Part shown: one piece after another, positions 1-11,269 of the stretch
How positions within the stretch are numbered: the first letter of the stretch is position 1
Layout of the letters: every line of letters begins with the position of its first letter
NCBI GenBank assembly: GCA_035048495.1
Contig: CM068552.1
Span: 17,298,753 to 17,362,752 of the forward strand
Direction of reading: 5' to 3'
DNA: 64,000 nt
DNA from: Euptelea pleiosperma
Lineage: Eukaryota; Streptophyta; Magnoliopsida; Ranunculales; Eupteleaceae
Notes under the pieces: generated by a model
What the model saw: only the letters and a program-made list of their open reading frames with translations
Databases searched by the model: none
What the model was told of the DNA's origin: nothing
Translations under genes and position numbers: made by a program

Positions 1-1046
1 AACTATCGAAGACTCAGCGAGGACAAGATGCAGTTTGGATAATTGTGGTCAAGTTGACAAAATCGGCGCACTTCCTAGCAGTAAAGACTACAGACTCAAT
101 GACAACGCTCATGGAGCTCTACATGAGGGAGATCATATGGCTACACAGCATTCCGCTCTCGACAGTATCTAACCGTGACTCAAAATTCACATCACATTTT
201 TGGCACAGTTTACAAAAATCCTTGGGAACATAATTGAACTTCGACTCAGCCTTCCATCCACAGAATAATGGATTGTCAGAGCGCACCATCCAGATCCTAG
301 AAAATATGTTGAGAGCTTGCACAATGGACTTCCAGGGGAGTAGGTGCGAACATCTACGATTGACAGAATTCGCTTACAACAATACTATCAAGCTAGCATC
401 CAAATGGCACCATATGATGCACTCTATGCTAGATCTTGTAGATCATCTGCTGGGCAGAGGTCGGAGAGCAAGTGATATCGAGACCAGAGTTGGTCCAGGA
501 GACCACTGAGAGAGTGAAGATCATCTATGATATGTTGCTTATAGCCTAGAGCCGACATAAGAGTTATGCAAACCACCGCAACGACCATTGGAGTTTCGAG
601 ACAGACCACGTGTTCCTACGAGTGACACCACGGATGGGAGCCATTCGGTTTGACAAGAATGGCAAATTGGCACCACAATACATTGGCCCATTCCAAATCC
701 TTGACAGAGTTGGAGATGTCGCATATCAGATAGCATTGCTGCCAGAGCTATCCAGAGTACACGTCTTTCATATATCTATGCTTCACTAATATGAGCCAAA
801 TCCAACACACATCATCAATGGCAATACTTACAGCTCAGATATGATGCAAAATACGAGGAGCGACCATCGCAGATCTTGGACACAAAGGAACATATGTTAC
901 GCACTAAGACTATCCGATTGGCCAAAGTGTTGTGGCAACATCACAATCCCGATGAGGCAACTTAGGAATTCGAGTCTGAGATGTGCGATAAGTATTCAAA
1001 TCTTTTCACTGATGTATGAACCATAAATTTCGAGGAAAAAGTTTCT
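1..1046 (+). pseudogene. Ty3/gypsy integrase remnant (3' end of pol)
   Basis: Conceptual translation gives the C-terminal half of a Ty3/gypsy integrase: a TKSAHFLAVK-like core segment, RDSKFTSHFW, then FHPQNNGLSERTIQ, FAYNN, and a C-terminal segment with APQYIGPFQILDRVGDVAYQ and VHVFHISML. This order is typical of gypsy integrases. The frame is broken by a stop at 231-233, a frame change near 400-500 and further stops, so it is inactive. The N-terminal part of pol lies left of the window. It runs directly into a polypurine tract and an LTR, so this is the 3' end of one element on the + strand. Confidence 0.85.
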
Positions 1047-1060
1047 TTTAAGGGGTAGAT

Positions 1061-1983
1061 TGTAATATCCTACAATTTTCATGGGTATTTTGGTCATTCC
1101 AAAAATAAATTTATTTCTTTTTTATTTTTTTATAAAAGAAGCGTGTAATTATTTTTGGTTAGAGCATGTCCACCTTTGTGACACGTCTTGGACATGGGAG
1201 AGATCCTTTGGATACTCTCAAATGATACTTAAGAAAAATAAAAGGCAATAGTGTGAAATAAAAGAATTTTAAAATTTAAAATTCTATAGAAATTTTAGGA
1301 AATTGAATAGATGGAGATCAAATAAAGATTTTCAAATATGAGTCTTGATCGTGGGGACCCACACTCTTGGTTAAATATGTGTAACTAATGGAGAGAAAAT
1401 AAGAAATTCCAATTTAAAGCAAGAGACAATTAAATAAATAGTTATTCTTGGAGTTTAATTAGAGACATCCTCCATATTAAAGATTGTAGAAACCTCTCCT
1501 ATTAAGAAAAACGCGTGTAAGTGGAAAAAATTTAGACAACCTTTTAAGAACTTAATGAGGCTTTAAGAGCCTTCCCACAAAGAAAACAAATGTCCCATTT
1601 TCTTGGCTTAAAGGATCAAGATCACCTAGAGAATAATCATCAATGGAATGATGATGACTACTTAGAGGACGACACTCAATGGGGCAACGAGCATCATGAG
1701 ATAGAACATGCTGAGGAACAAACTTAGTTTAAATCTATCTTTTTGCTCTAATTCGATTATTAATGATGTAATTAGACCATTTACAATTTAAAATTGTTGG
1801 TAGGATCTTTTGTAGACATAAATTGGATATTTTGAGTACTGTTGATTATATTTACTATCGAATGTGACTAGACAATGAGACATTGTATTTAATCTTAATT
1901 ATTATCACACTTGGATCTTAGATAAATGGGTTGCCCACAGGTATTTTGGTCAGATCGTGGAAATTAGATTTTGGGGCTTGACA
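1061..1983 (+). mobile_element. 3' LTR of the Ty3/gypsy element
   Basis: A purine-rich tract (AAGGGGTAGAT, 1050-1060) precedes the start TGTAATATCC at 1061. The end is TTGGGGCTTGACA at 1983, giving TG...CA ends and a 923-bp LTR. Start and end words resemble those of the solo LTR at 40269-42045 (complement), so the two probably belong to related chromovirus-type families. The other LTR is outside the window, so no target-site duplication can be tested. Confidence 0.7.
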
Positions 1984-2144
1984 GTTGCAGCAGTTTTGCT
2001 CGGCAAATCCATGTAGAGGGGAGAGAGCATTGTAGAAGAGAGTTGCAGCGACACTTGATGGAGCAGAAACCCTTTAAAAGAGAGTTGTAGTAGTCAGATG
2101 AAGATGGTGTAGATGTCGGCGTCGATGTCAAAAATCTAGGTGAT

Positions 2145-2177
<33 letters not shown>

Positions 2178-2644
2178 TAGATGAAGATGAAAGCAAAATT
2201 ATGTGAAGGCAAAATAGTAAAAAATTAAATACAATTGTTGAGCGGCAAAAATTGTCAAAGTTGGAATAGAGCCGTTGGTAGAGATTATAGCCATTGTCAA
2301 AGTTTTTGGATGGCACAACTGGTCCCCCCCCCCAAGCTACCAAATGCCATATCTGAGACTATTTCCTGTGCCAATATCATATCTCAAATTTAAGAGCTCA
2401 GATGGCACGACATTGGAGAAGAGTTTTTGGCATTTTTGCAAAATTTTGAGATTGACACGGTGATTCGGCATAACACTCGAGATGCTCTGACCTGCGCAAA
2501 CTCTGTTTTACCCTGGCTGTGACAAAAAATGGACTCATTTATACAAACTAGTGCAGTGGTTGGACTAACAAATTTACTCTATTGAGCATTTATCCAACAA
2601 TTTTACTCTATTAAGCACTAATCTCTCTAGAACATGGAGCATAA
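1984..2644. repeat. Unclassified intergenic stretch with GA microsatellite
   Basis: No gene or recognisable transposon was found. It holds a GA-rich microsatellite at about 2144-2177 and a run of ten C at 2326-2335. Short ORFs here are low complexity and not credible genes. Confidence 0.5.
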
Positions 2645-2940
2645 AAATGCAACACGTGGCATACTCTTTCCCGGTGCACTGCCCATGACTAGTTAACCCA
2701 CCATTTAATGGACCCACGCACAAAAAATCAACTTGAGTACTGATCTCTAGCCATTGGATTTGAATATTTTTCATCGGGTCATTTCTACCCATTGGATTTG
2801 AACATTTTTCTTTGATACTCAAATTGAATGGCTAGAAATCACCAATCAAGCTATTTTTTTGGTGTGTAGGTCCATCAAGTGGTGGACCAATCATTCATGG
2901 ATCAATGGACACGAAAGTGTGCCAAGTGGCACATTTTCCA
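2645..2940. mobile_element. Fold-back MITE, family FB1
   Basis: The left arm (about 2650-2765) and right arm (about 2820-2935) are imperfect inverted repeats of about 110 bp. Left landmarks are ACACGTGGCA, a GGACCCACGCACAAAAAA-like word and TCTAGCCATTGGATTTGA. The right arm contains their complements ending GCCAAGTGGC. There is no coding capacity. The same arm sequence recurs at 3120-3250, 3685-3960, 11270-11380 and 12970-13050. Confidence 0.6.
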
Positions 2941-3099
2941 CGTGGAAAAATGGTCCATAGATTAACTTTTCTAAGATCAGGGAGGGCGATCATATTTTCG
3001 ACGTGTAAGAAAATCCCCCTTAAGCAGTAGGGATTATGGAACATTGATAGAAGAAACCTGGACTGACAATCTACATTTTCCTTAACCTTATTTATTTAA

Positions 3100-3300
3100 C
3101 CATCACTAGGGGACCACCACGTGCGATGCACGTGCACCTTATACGTGGTTTCACCTTACACATGGTATACTCTTAGAGATCAATGACCGTATAGATGTTT
3201 CGCCCATCCTTTGGTGGACCTACATACAAAAATTCATCCTCATTAGTTATTTTTATCCGTTGGACTATAGTCTTTTATGTGATCTGTTCTTAACCGTGGA
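3100..3300. repeat. Partial copy of fold-back family FB1 (one arm)
   Basis: It carries the FB1 arm words CTCTTAGAGATCA, CCGTATAGATGTTT and GTGGACCTACATAC. No matching right arm follows before the hairpin element at 3311, so it is a half or interrupted copy. Confidence 0.4.
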
Positions 3301-3310
3301 TTTTTAGTGT

Positions 3311-3532
3311 GGCTCAAGCATTGAGGACCCCTTTTCTGACCTCTCATTGGAGTTGGGCTCTCAGCCATGGATTCTGAGAATCCAATGGTGGTTGATAGCG
3401 CTGAGCTGACATTCACCTAATGAAAAAAGTGAATGCCATCTCAGCACTATCAACCACTGTTAGATTCTTAGAATCCACGACCGAGAGCCTGACTCTTGAG
3501 AGGGGTCAAAAAAGGGGGCTTGTGAGCCCTAT
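3311..3532. mobile_element. Short tight hairpin MITE
   Basis: Two arms of about 85-90 bp (about 3328-3414 and 3433-3517) are near-perfect inverted complements, separated by fewer than 20 bp. Arm landmarks are GGTTGATAG and GCTGAG(C/A)TG near the loop and GACC(C)CTCTCA further out. A transcript would fold into a long hairpin. No coding capacity and no clear target-site duplication were seen. Confidence 0.6.
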
Positions 3533-3684
3533 TTGGCTAATGTCAAAACGACACCGTGATAACATCCATGGCTCTTGAACCATGTGATCGTTACTATTTT
3601 AATAATGAGGTATGTACGGGTAACTGAATTAACTCTCTTTTTTTGTTTTTTCAAAACATCTACGTTGATGATTGACCATATTAT

Positions 3685-3960
3685 GAGCCACGTGACACAC
3701 TCTTAGAGATCACTAGCAGTATGGATGCTTTACCCATCCTTAGATGAACCTATGTACCAAAAAATTCATCTGGATTATTAATTTCTACCCATTGGATATT
3801 AGTGTCTTTTCCATGGTTTATGTGCAATCGTGGATTTCAACCATTATGATCCAAAGGTTAAGAATCACTAATCAGGCCGATTTTTGTTATGTAAGTCCAT
3901 ATAGAGATGTGCCAAACATCCATACGGTTAATAGCCTCTAATAGTGTTCCACGTTGCTTA
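3685..3960. mobile_element. Fold-back MITE, family FB1, second copy
   Basis: The left arm starts GAGCCACGTGACACACTC and the right arm ends with the complement (AGTGTTCCACGTTGC). Internal words GTATGGATG and its complement CATCCATAC pair, as do AATCACTAATCAGGC-type words. Size and layout match the copy at 2645-2940. Confidence 0.6.
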
Positions 3961-3970
3961 CACTGTGGGT

Positions 3971-5640
3971 CCATTGAAATTAGGGTTTTTCCGCGTCGTT
4001 GATTACGGAAACCCTTGTATTTCAACAATATTTGTAATTTCTCCGAATTGGTTCACTTAATCTGCAAATAAGCAGACTTGCACAGTGGCTCGTGTCGGAT
4101 ATCGTCCGCACTCGGGATTAGTTAGCACAATAAGAAACAAGAATAATCAGAAAATGCTTAGAATAAATGGAAGGGTGAGAATGGTGGAGGTTCATTTAAA
4201 ATATGTTTGAGATTATTGTTAAAACTATTAGAATGAAAAAAAACATAAGAGAAACGAGAATGAAAAACAAAATAAATAAAAATAACTTAAACTTGAATTT
4301 AAAACTTGTTCATTAAACTAAAAACAAATGCTTACAATGCTTGTTCAAATGCTTTACAACGGAAATAACATTAAACCAAATTAATCTAGAAAGCCATTAA
4401 AATATTATCCTAAAAAGCATGTAAAGGTGGAGAGGGAAAGAAGAGAGTGAAAGAAGGTAGGAAGGTTAGAGAGATGAATTAGAGAGAAGCTTACCATTGA
4501 AGAGGTAGATGGTGCAACTTCTATTGGATAAAACTCAATAGGATTGAGGATTGTAGCCTTTGATTGTGGCGAATGGAATGGGCAACAAGGAGACGTTGCT
4601 GTTTGATGCTTTGCACTTCGAGGTGGAGGCGTTAATGGTGAGCTCGCCGGAGAAGAAAGGTGAAGAAGAAGAGAAAGAAGGAAGAAAGAGAGGAAGAGAA
4701 GGGGGAGGGAACCAACCCAAGAAGGAGAGATAATGAATCTCTTATAGACTTTTTTTTTTCTTTTTTGCTTGTTGTAAAAATGATGACCGTTGGATCTAGA
4801 GAGATCCAACGGTTGGGAATGGGTTAGTTAGATGAGAGAGAGAGTGACTAGGATAGAGAGATATGGGGAGAGAAGAATCGGTCAAGTGAGACCAATTCTC
4901 TCTTCTTGTTGCAAATGGGCATTGGCATGGGTCATGGTCATGGGCATGGGCATGGGGCATGGGTATGGGTATGGGCATGGGTACGGGCATGGGTCATGGG
5001 TCATGGGTCATGGGTCATGGGTCATGGGCTGAGGTCATGGGCCTATGTCATGGGCCAAGATAGATAGATAAAGAGAGAAATAGGAGAGAGGTGAGAGAAA
5101 AATATAAAAATAAAAGCATTTGAGGGTCTTGAACCCTGGTCTTCTTTATTCTCTCTCGTCTGCTCCACCAATAAGTCAAACTTATCCTTTGATGTCAATT
5201 GGTGTGGCCTTTAACACCTAAGTCCTTCTCTTGGTCTCCAGCTATTCTCTCTCTTAGTCCTTGTTCCGGCTCTACGATTCTCTAGCTTTGTCCGTATATG
5301 TCTTCTATCTTTTTATCCTAGCCTGTTGGCTCTTTAAGCTTTGATAGAAATCTTCTATGGTTGATCGTGGGCCCGCCAGTCATCGAGAATCGCCCGATAG
5401 GGTCTCCTACAAGTGAAAAAGCGCGTAATGAGATTCAACTAAAACATCTTGATACTGGACTATCCGAAATGCGTATATTTCATGCAAATAGTCGATTTTC
5501 GTCTAAAGAATGCGTTCTACGCAATGGAAGAAACTCTTATATAGAAAAGTCGACAAAAAGACAAGTTTTACGTAGGAGAATGCGACATCGCTATAAGGAT
5601 AATTGCTTAAAATAAGCACTTTTGAGCGAATATCATCCAT
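3971..5640. repeat. Left arm of the long-inverted-repeat element
   Basis: Successive blocks are the end repeat (3971-4120), a diverged A-rich block (4130-4400), a block rich in GAGAGG and AAGAAG (4430-4760) containing GATCCAACGG, the GGGCAT minisatellite, and the conserved inner block 5100-5640. Each except the minisatellite has a reversed counterpart in the right arm. Confidence 0.6.
4917..5053 (+). repeat. CATGGG-type minisatellite
   Basis: Repeats of 6-7 bp, GGGCAT/GGGTAT then GGGTCAT, run through 4917-5053. The mirrored position in the right arm (about 6970-7015) has only a few GCCCATG words, so the array expanded in one arm only. Confidence 0.8.
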
Positions 5641-6057
5641 CATCTAATTTTTTCAAATGGACAGAGTTCAGCTGGCACGTGGGAGCTCATTAATTCTACA
5701 GTTGAGTTGAAATGTGAAAATATCGAATGGCCAAAGCATCCTTATAAATTGAAAATTTTTAAAAATGAAAGAAGCAATGTTTGTTAATTTAAGATGTTTG
5801 GGGGTCATATTAGGAATAATTATTTTTTTAAATAAGAGAGGAACATTTGAATGAGTTGCACACGTTGACGTCAACTGCATAAAGGCTGAAGAGAAAAAGG
5901 TGCTTAAAGTTTAAAGTACCCTAGAAAAGTATAACTTACATTTTTTCAAAGAAATCTAAGAGGGGCATTTTGGACAATGTGGGGGCAATTATGAGATTTC
6001 ATCCGTTTTTAACACAAGAAAGGGGGGTGCTTTTACGGGCGCTAATGTATTTCGATT

Positions 6058-6341
6058 GGGCACCCACAGGGACACAAATGCCCCCACATCCAGTTTAGGC
6101 ACCCACCCTATCTCTCTCTTTCCTTCTCTCCCTCCTGATCTCTCTCTCACACTCTCTCTCCCCAGTCCCCATGGTGCTCACTACTGTGGGGACTGGGGAG
6201 AGAGAGTAGAGAGAGAGAGAGTACATTAGAGAGAAAGATAAGGGACGGGGTGGGTGCCCAAATTGGAGGTGGGCTTTTTGGTAAATTTTTTGTCTCGGAT
6301 GTGGGTGCCCAGCTTAAAAGGGTGGGCTTAAGCTGGGTGCC
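6058..6341. mobile_element. Small GA/CT-rich fold-back at the palindrome centre
   Basis: It begins GGGCACCCACAGGG and ends with GCTGGGTGCCC. Internal GGCACCCACCC pairs with GGGTGGGTGCCC, and the middle has CTCTCT and GAGAGA tracts around a CCCCAGTCCCC/GGGGACTGGGG hairpin. It has no coding capacity. Confidence 0.5.
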
Positions 6342-7129
6342 CGTAGAGGTACCCCAACAAGGGTATTCTCTCTTTATTAGGGTTGCAACTCGGGTGGGTG
6401 ATATTTGCTCAAAAGTGTTTATTTTAAGTCATTATCCTTATAGCGATGTCGCATTCTCTTATGCAAAGCTTGTCTTTTCATCGACTTTTCCACGCAAGAG
6501 TTTCTTCCATTGCGTAAAACGCATTCTTTGGACGAAAATAGACTATTTGCATAAAATATACGCATTTCGGATAGTCCAGTATCAAGCCGTTTTAATTGAA
6601 TCTCATTACACCCTTTTTCACTTGTAGGAGACCCTATCGGGTGATTCTCGAGGACTGGCGGGCCTACTATCAACCACCGAAGACTTCTATCAAAGCTTAA
6701 AGAGCCAGCAAGCTAGGAAAAAAATATAGAAGAAATGTACGGGCAAAGCTAGATGATCGTAGAGCCGGAACAAGGACTAAGGGAGAGAAGAATAGCTGGA
6801 GACCAAGAGAAGGACTTAAGTGTTAAAGGCCACACCAATTGACATCAAATGATAAGTTTGACTTATTGGTGGAGCGGACGAGAGAGAATAAAGAAGATCA
6901 GGGTTCAAGACCCTCCAATGCTTTTATTTTTGTATTTTTCTCTCATTTCTCCTATTTCTCTCTCTATCTATTTTGGCCCATGTCCTAAACCCCTGACCAA
7001 TGCCCATGCTCACTTGCAACAGAAGAGAGAATCGGTCTCACTTGACCGATTCTTCTTCCCCCCATCTCTCTATCCTAACTAACTGATTCCCAACTGTTGG
7101 ATCTCTTTAGATCCAACGGTCTCCCTTTG

Positions 7130-9590
7130 AACAACAAATTCACATCACCTTTGATCTCCTTCTTCTTTTGGTTCCCTCCCCCTTCACTTCTCCTTCTCTT
7201 CTTCTCCCACTTCTCTTGGAAGGTTTTGGGTGGGCCGTGTGACAGCCAGCACCCCCCACGATCTCCCACAACAGCTCAACCTCTCCACCTCCTCACCATT
7301 AATTCCGACGAGAAGCTCGCCGGAATTATGCCCACAACTCCTTCTTTTCTTCCTCTATCTTCGCCGGAGTTGCAGGTAGCAACTCCGGCCGTTCTTCTTC
7401 TCCTCCTTCTTCTTCTTCTTCTTCTCTTCATCACCATCTCAGCTACCACCTGCAAGTACCGTCGCCCCCTGACTTCTCTCTATAAAATACACCTGCAACC
7501 AGTCCAATGGCCACCCCTTGCTGCCACGAGAAAGATCTCACCGTGGAGGCCGGACTGGTCTCCACATGCATTACCTGCAACCCATTTCGTTAGCCATACA
7601 GCAGCTTCCCTTCACCTTCTCCGGCGAAAACCACCACGATCCAGATCAAGCCAGCCCCTCTCTTCAACGTCTTCCCTCTTCTCTTCAAGCAGCAACTTCA
7701 TTAAACTTGGAGATCGAGATCTCCAAGCTATAAGCCAGCCACGGTCTTTGTTGAGACGTCTACTCCTTCTTTGCTGGTGCATTTTCGTGGAGGAACAACA
7801 GCCAGCCAGCCACCAAGGTTCCATCCACCTTCATCTTTGTTGCAGCAACCCCTGCAACCAACCGTTTCCACCCTCTTCTTCTTCTTTTTCTTCTTCTTCT
7901 TCTTCTTCTTCTTCTTTTTCTCTTTCTTCACCGGAGTTGTAGACCTGCAACTCCGGCCGGTGGACTCTTGAGCACCAATCCTCCCACCATTTGGTCTCTG
8001 ATTCCTCTCATGACAGCACCACAGTGTGCTCCTCTTACCACCACGGTGTGCTACATTACCGAGACACCACGCCTCCACCCTCACCTGCAACTCAGGTGTT
8101 GCAGGCACCTCCCCATTATCTTCTTCTTTTATTCATCGTTGGAGTTGCAGGTCTGCAACTCCGGCCGAAACTGGTGCATCACCTGTGCGCTCCCCTTCAC
8201 CATTCGCAGCAAGGTGCTGTCCTCACACCTGTAGGTCGCACGAACAAGAATACCCCACCATCCAGCCTGTGAATACACCAGCACTAGTCACATCTCCAGC
8301 AACTCCTCACTGGTCCACCATCTTTCACCGCCTGCAAAGCTTCTCCTTACTTTGTTGGGTGCACCAGCAACCATCTCCACGTCAAACCGCAGCTTGCTGC
8401 TCCTTCTTGTTGACGTTCTTGCTTATGCTCCTCCAGAACACTCGCCTCCATCTGCAACTTTCGGTGAACCTTCCACCAACGTTAGATCTCTCCTCTCTTT
8501 GGTTTCTAGCTGCAGATCTACACCCCAGCAATCATCTGCAACGGCTTGCAACAAAGAACGCTCCACGTTATTGCTCTTTTGCACCTTATAACCGTTTATC
8601 ACCTGCAATTGCCACGGATTCCATTGGTGTGCACACCTACAGCACCAGCCGAACCACCATCTCCACCGTGAAGCTATTATCACTAGCCAACAACAGGACT
8701 CCTCTTTAGTTCGGTCTCCACCAAGTGTTCCACTTTACCCACCTTGCAACATCATTGCAAGATCTCATTCATTTCTCCGTTGCTGCTGCATGTGCAAACC
8801 AGTTGCACCCTCAGTTTGCTCCTCCACTTGGCCGGAAATTCCTCCACTTGCTAGTGCAACACAGCAAAATCTTCTATGGGCTGCAACCTCTCCATTTCAA
8901 TCTCCTATAGCTACTGCATCTCAAGCTCCCACTCCCTCTTAGATCTGAATGTGCTACCAGTTGCACACCTGCAACTATTAAAACGGGAATCAACATCACC
9001 ACATTATTTGCTGGTGTGGTTACCTTCATCACCACATCTCACAGGCTGTCATTACTCCTCCCGATCCCAACCAGCACCTCATGTATTTCTCACCACTACG
9101 TGGTCAGGCCATGCACTCACCTCTTTGCTTCTCCTTCATGTGGCCAAATCAATGGTCGATCCAACCATTGGCCGATCCGGTAAGTGCACTCAAGAGGTAA
9201 ACCCTTTCCTCTCTCTTGAATTTTCATTATCTCATTTCTCTCTCAAAAATCTATTATCTTCCATCATTTTCTCTCTCTAGATTATTTTCTATCTCTACAT
9301 CTCTCTAAGTTCAATCTTTTTCTCTCTCTAGATAAAACCAATTTCTCTCTCTATCATTTTCTCTCTCATTTAACTGCTTTCATAGGTTAGCATTTATTTT
9401 TATTTGTGTAACACTTTGATTAATTAATAAAGTTATTTTGGAAAATTATTGCTTATTGTGTTTTCATTCTATTTTCATCTCCATTGATTAGCTGATAAAA
9501 ATTCCACAAAAATATTGTTTTAAATCTCAATTTCACCATTTTCACCTTTTCATCATTTTTTAGTAGATTTCCGTTAATTTGTTCTTTATT
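7130..9590 (+). other. CT-rich insert or expanded segment, no credible gene
   Basis: It is strongly pyrimidine-biased on the + strand, with many CTGCAAC/GTTGCAG words (for example near 7370, 7940, 8095, 8145 and 8600) and CTT microsatellites (7395-7425, 7880-7930). Long open frames at 7097-7942 and 8026-8709 encode Ser/Pro/His/Leu-rich low-complexity peptides with no domain. They follow from base bias. It may be captured DNA, but nothing identifies a donor gene. Confidence 0.45.
7880..7930 (+). repeat. CTT/TTC microsatellite
   Basis: A near-pure CTT repeat of about 50 bp with a few TTTTC interruptions. It explains poly-Phe, poly-Ser and poly-Lys frames on both strands. Confidence 0.9.
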
Positions 9591-9744
9591 TGCCTTAACC
9601 CCGAGTGCGGACGATACCCGACACGAGCCACTGTGCAAATCTGCATTTTTGCAGATAAAGTGAACCAAATCGAAGAAATTACAAATATCGTTGAACTTTA
9701 GGGTTTTCGTAACCAACGACGCGGAAAAACCCTACTTTCAGTGG

Positions 9745-10962
9745 GTTGGAGGTCAAGCCGACCTTCAAGGCTCCGAGCCCAAACCCAACCCCACGTCGGG
9801 CCTGAGAATCCCAGCCCGAACGGGTTTGGCCACTAGATTGTAAGCCCAAATCCCTACTCTCCATTTTGCTTTCCGAAGCTTTGAAGAAGAGGAAGAAGAA
9901 GCCCACGATCGAAACCAGAACTCCATTACTAATACTCTCTTCATAAGATAACTCTGCAACAAAAGTTAGACGATTGTATGACATTGTGAACGTATTACGT
10001 TCCATGAATCTCATTGAGAAGGTAAGAAAATCCCAAAACTGCATATACCCATAGTGAAGGAACAAATACCTGAAAAAAAGAGAGATATTTCATCACAATT
10101 TTGAACTTTCCTGACTTACTTGCAGACCCATCAAACTGAGAGTAGGAAACCTGCATTCAGATGGTTGGGAATTTATGGAAAATCTGAGAACAAATCTGCT
10201 AGGTCTCTGTATTTAAAGAAAAGGGTATTTGGGACAGAGATTACAAACAACAATCATCTCTTTCTCCTTGTCCCTCAAGCTGGTCGTTGAAGGAAGTTAA
10301 ACCCATAAAAGATTCGCACGCATTTCTTCTTTCGCATAGCCCGAGGCCTCAACCCGAGCACAACCGGAGTTCGATGGGCTTTGAATATCAGGCCCGAGCC
10401 TGAGTATTGAAGAAGACAACCTAACCCAAGCCCAACGTTGGGTGGAGCCCGTCGGGCTCGGGTCAGGCTTCCCTCGGGCCGGGCTTAAGTCGGGTCGGGT
10501 CAACCAAGCCCCGCCAGCAACTCGGGCCGGGCTCCAAAAAAATTTCAAAACCCAAGCCCAGCCTGTGGCCCGGTCTAGGGTTAGGCCAATGGGCTTGGTC
10601 ACGGATTGGGCCGGGGGCTATTTTTAGTGGGTTTTAGGTTGGGTTTAGGGCCTGTGTATCGGGCTTGGATTGGGTCTGTGTACTGGGCTTGTGTTTCGAG
10701 GTTCGGTTTTGGACTTGAGTTGGACTTATTGTTATAATTTAGTATACTTATAATATATAGACAAATACATTATACATATAGTTATAATATATGAACAAAT
10801 ACATCATACATATAGTTATAAGTTATAACTTAATATAACTTATAGTTATATTTGTATAAGTTATATTACAACTTATAGTTATAAAGTATATATTATATAC
10901 TATATGCTAATATATAATGTTATAAGTTATAGTTAGATTGTATAGTCTATAGGTATATAATA
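9745..10962. repeat. GGGCC-rich repeat block and AT-rich tract
   Basis: About 9745-9860 and 10320-10700 are made of degenerate, self-complementary words such as GGGCTCGGG and GGCCGGGCT. About 10730-10960 is AT-rich with TATAGTTATA-like words. No gene was recognised. This resembles the ends and core of word-repeat MITEs, but clean terminal repeats could not be fixed. Confidence 0.4.
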
Positions 10963-11260
10963 TAGGGACAACCATTTTGGTGTACCGACATACAAGATGA
11001 GTCAATAGCTGATTTTTGGTGAAGAGGATCCCTATGGTGAGAAGATCACCCCAACAAAAAATCAGCCCATTCCGAAATTTCTAACCCCATCAAATGTGGT
11101 TTTCAAGTTTTAAGGTAAAAATGGACAGTCCATAATTCTTCAACTTCTAAACCAGTCTAAGATTATTGGAATGGTTTGAATTTTTGTGAGGATGATCTCC
11201 TCACCAAAAATCAGCCGTTGATTCATCTTCTATGTGGGTACACCAAATGGTTGTCCCCTA
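10963..11260. mobile_element. Fold-back MITE with TAGGGACAACC ends
   Basis: It starts TAGGGACAACCATTTTGG and ends CCAAATGGTTGTCCCCTA. The arms continue inward for about 65 bp, with TGATTTTTGGTGA near 11010 pairing with TCACCAAAAATCA near 11200. It is 298 bp and non-coding. A target duplication was not resolved. Confidence 0.65.
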
Positions 11261-11269
11261 AACGTTTAC

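Larger units (their letters stand above)
3971..9744. mobile_element. Large long-inverted-repeat element (MULE-like or fold-back)
   Basis: The ends 3971-4120 and 9595-9744 are inverted complements, sharing TAGGGTTTTTCCGCG, CGTCGTTG and CGAGCCACTGTGCA-type words. Inside them 4790-5640 and 6400-7130 are also inverted complements, so most of the left arm (3971-5640) matches the right arm in reverse. The right arm is longer because of a CT-rich insert (about 7130-9590). The centre (5640-6400) holds another small fold-back. No transposase was seen. No clean 9-bp, 8-bp or 3-bp target duplication could be read, so the superfamily is uncertain. Long arms favour a MULE or fold-back element. Confidence 0.6.
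6400..9744. repeat. Right arm of the long-inverted-repeat element
   Basis: The block 6400-7130 is the reverse complement of 4790-5640, and 9595-9744 is the reverse complement of 3971-4120. The stretch between carries a CT-rich segment with no equal-length counterpart in the left arm. Confidence 0.6.

Noticed and set aside
4832..5032. Gly/His/Met-rich open frame
   Set aside because: It is the translation of the CATGGG minisatellite.
5361..6673. Pair of similar 84-codon open frames in the two palindrome arms (5361-5615 + and 6419-6673 -)
   Set aside because: By eye most differences between the copies change the amino acid, so there is no sign of protein-level constraint; the similarity reflects the inverted DNA repeat. 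The start codon is TTG.
7097..7942. 281-codon open frame, possible gene
   Set aside because: Ser/Pro/Leu/Phe-rich low-complexity translation caused by CT bias; overlapping long frames on both strands; lies inside a transposon arm; no domain.
8026..8709. 227-codon open frame
   Set aside because: Same CT-rich low-complexity region, no domain, competing frames.
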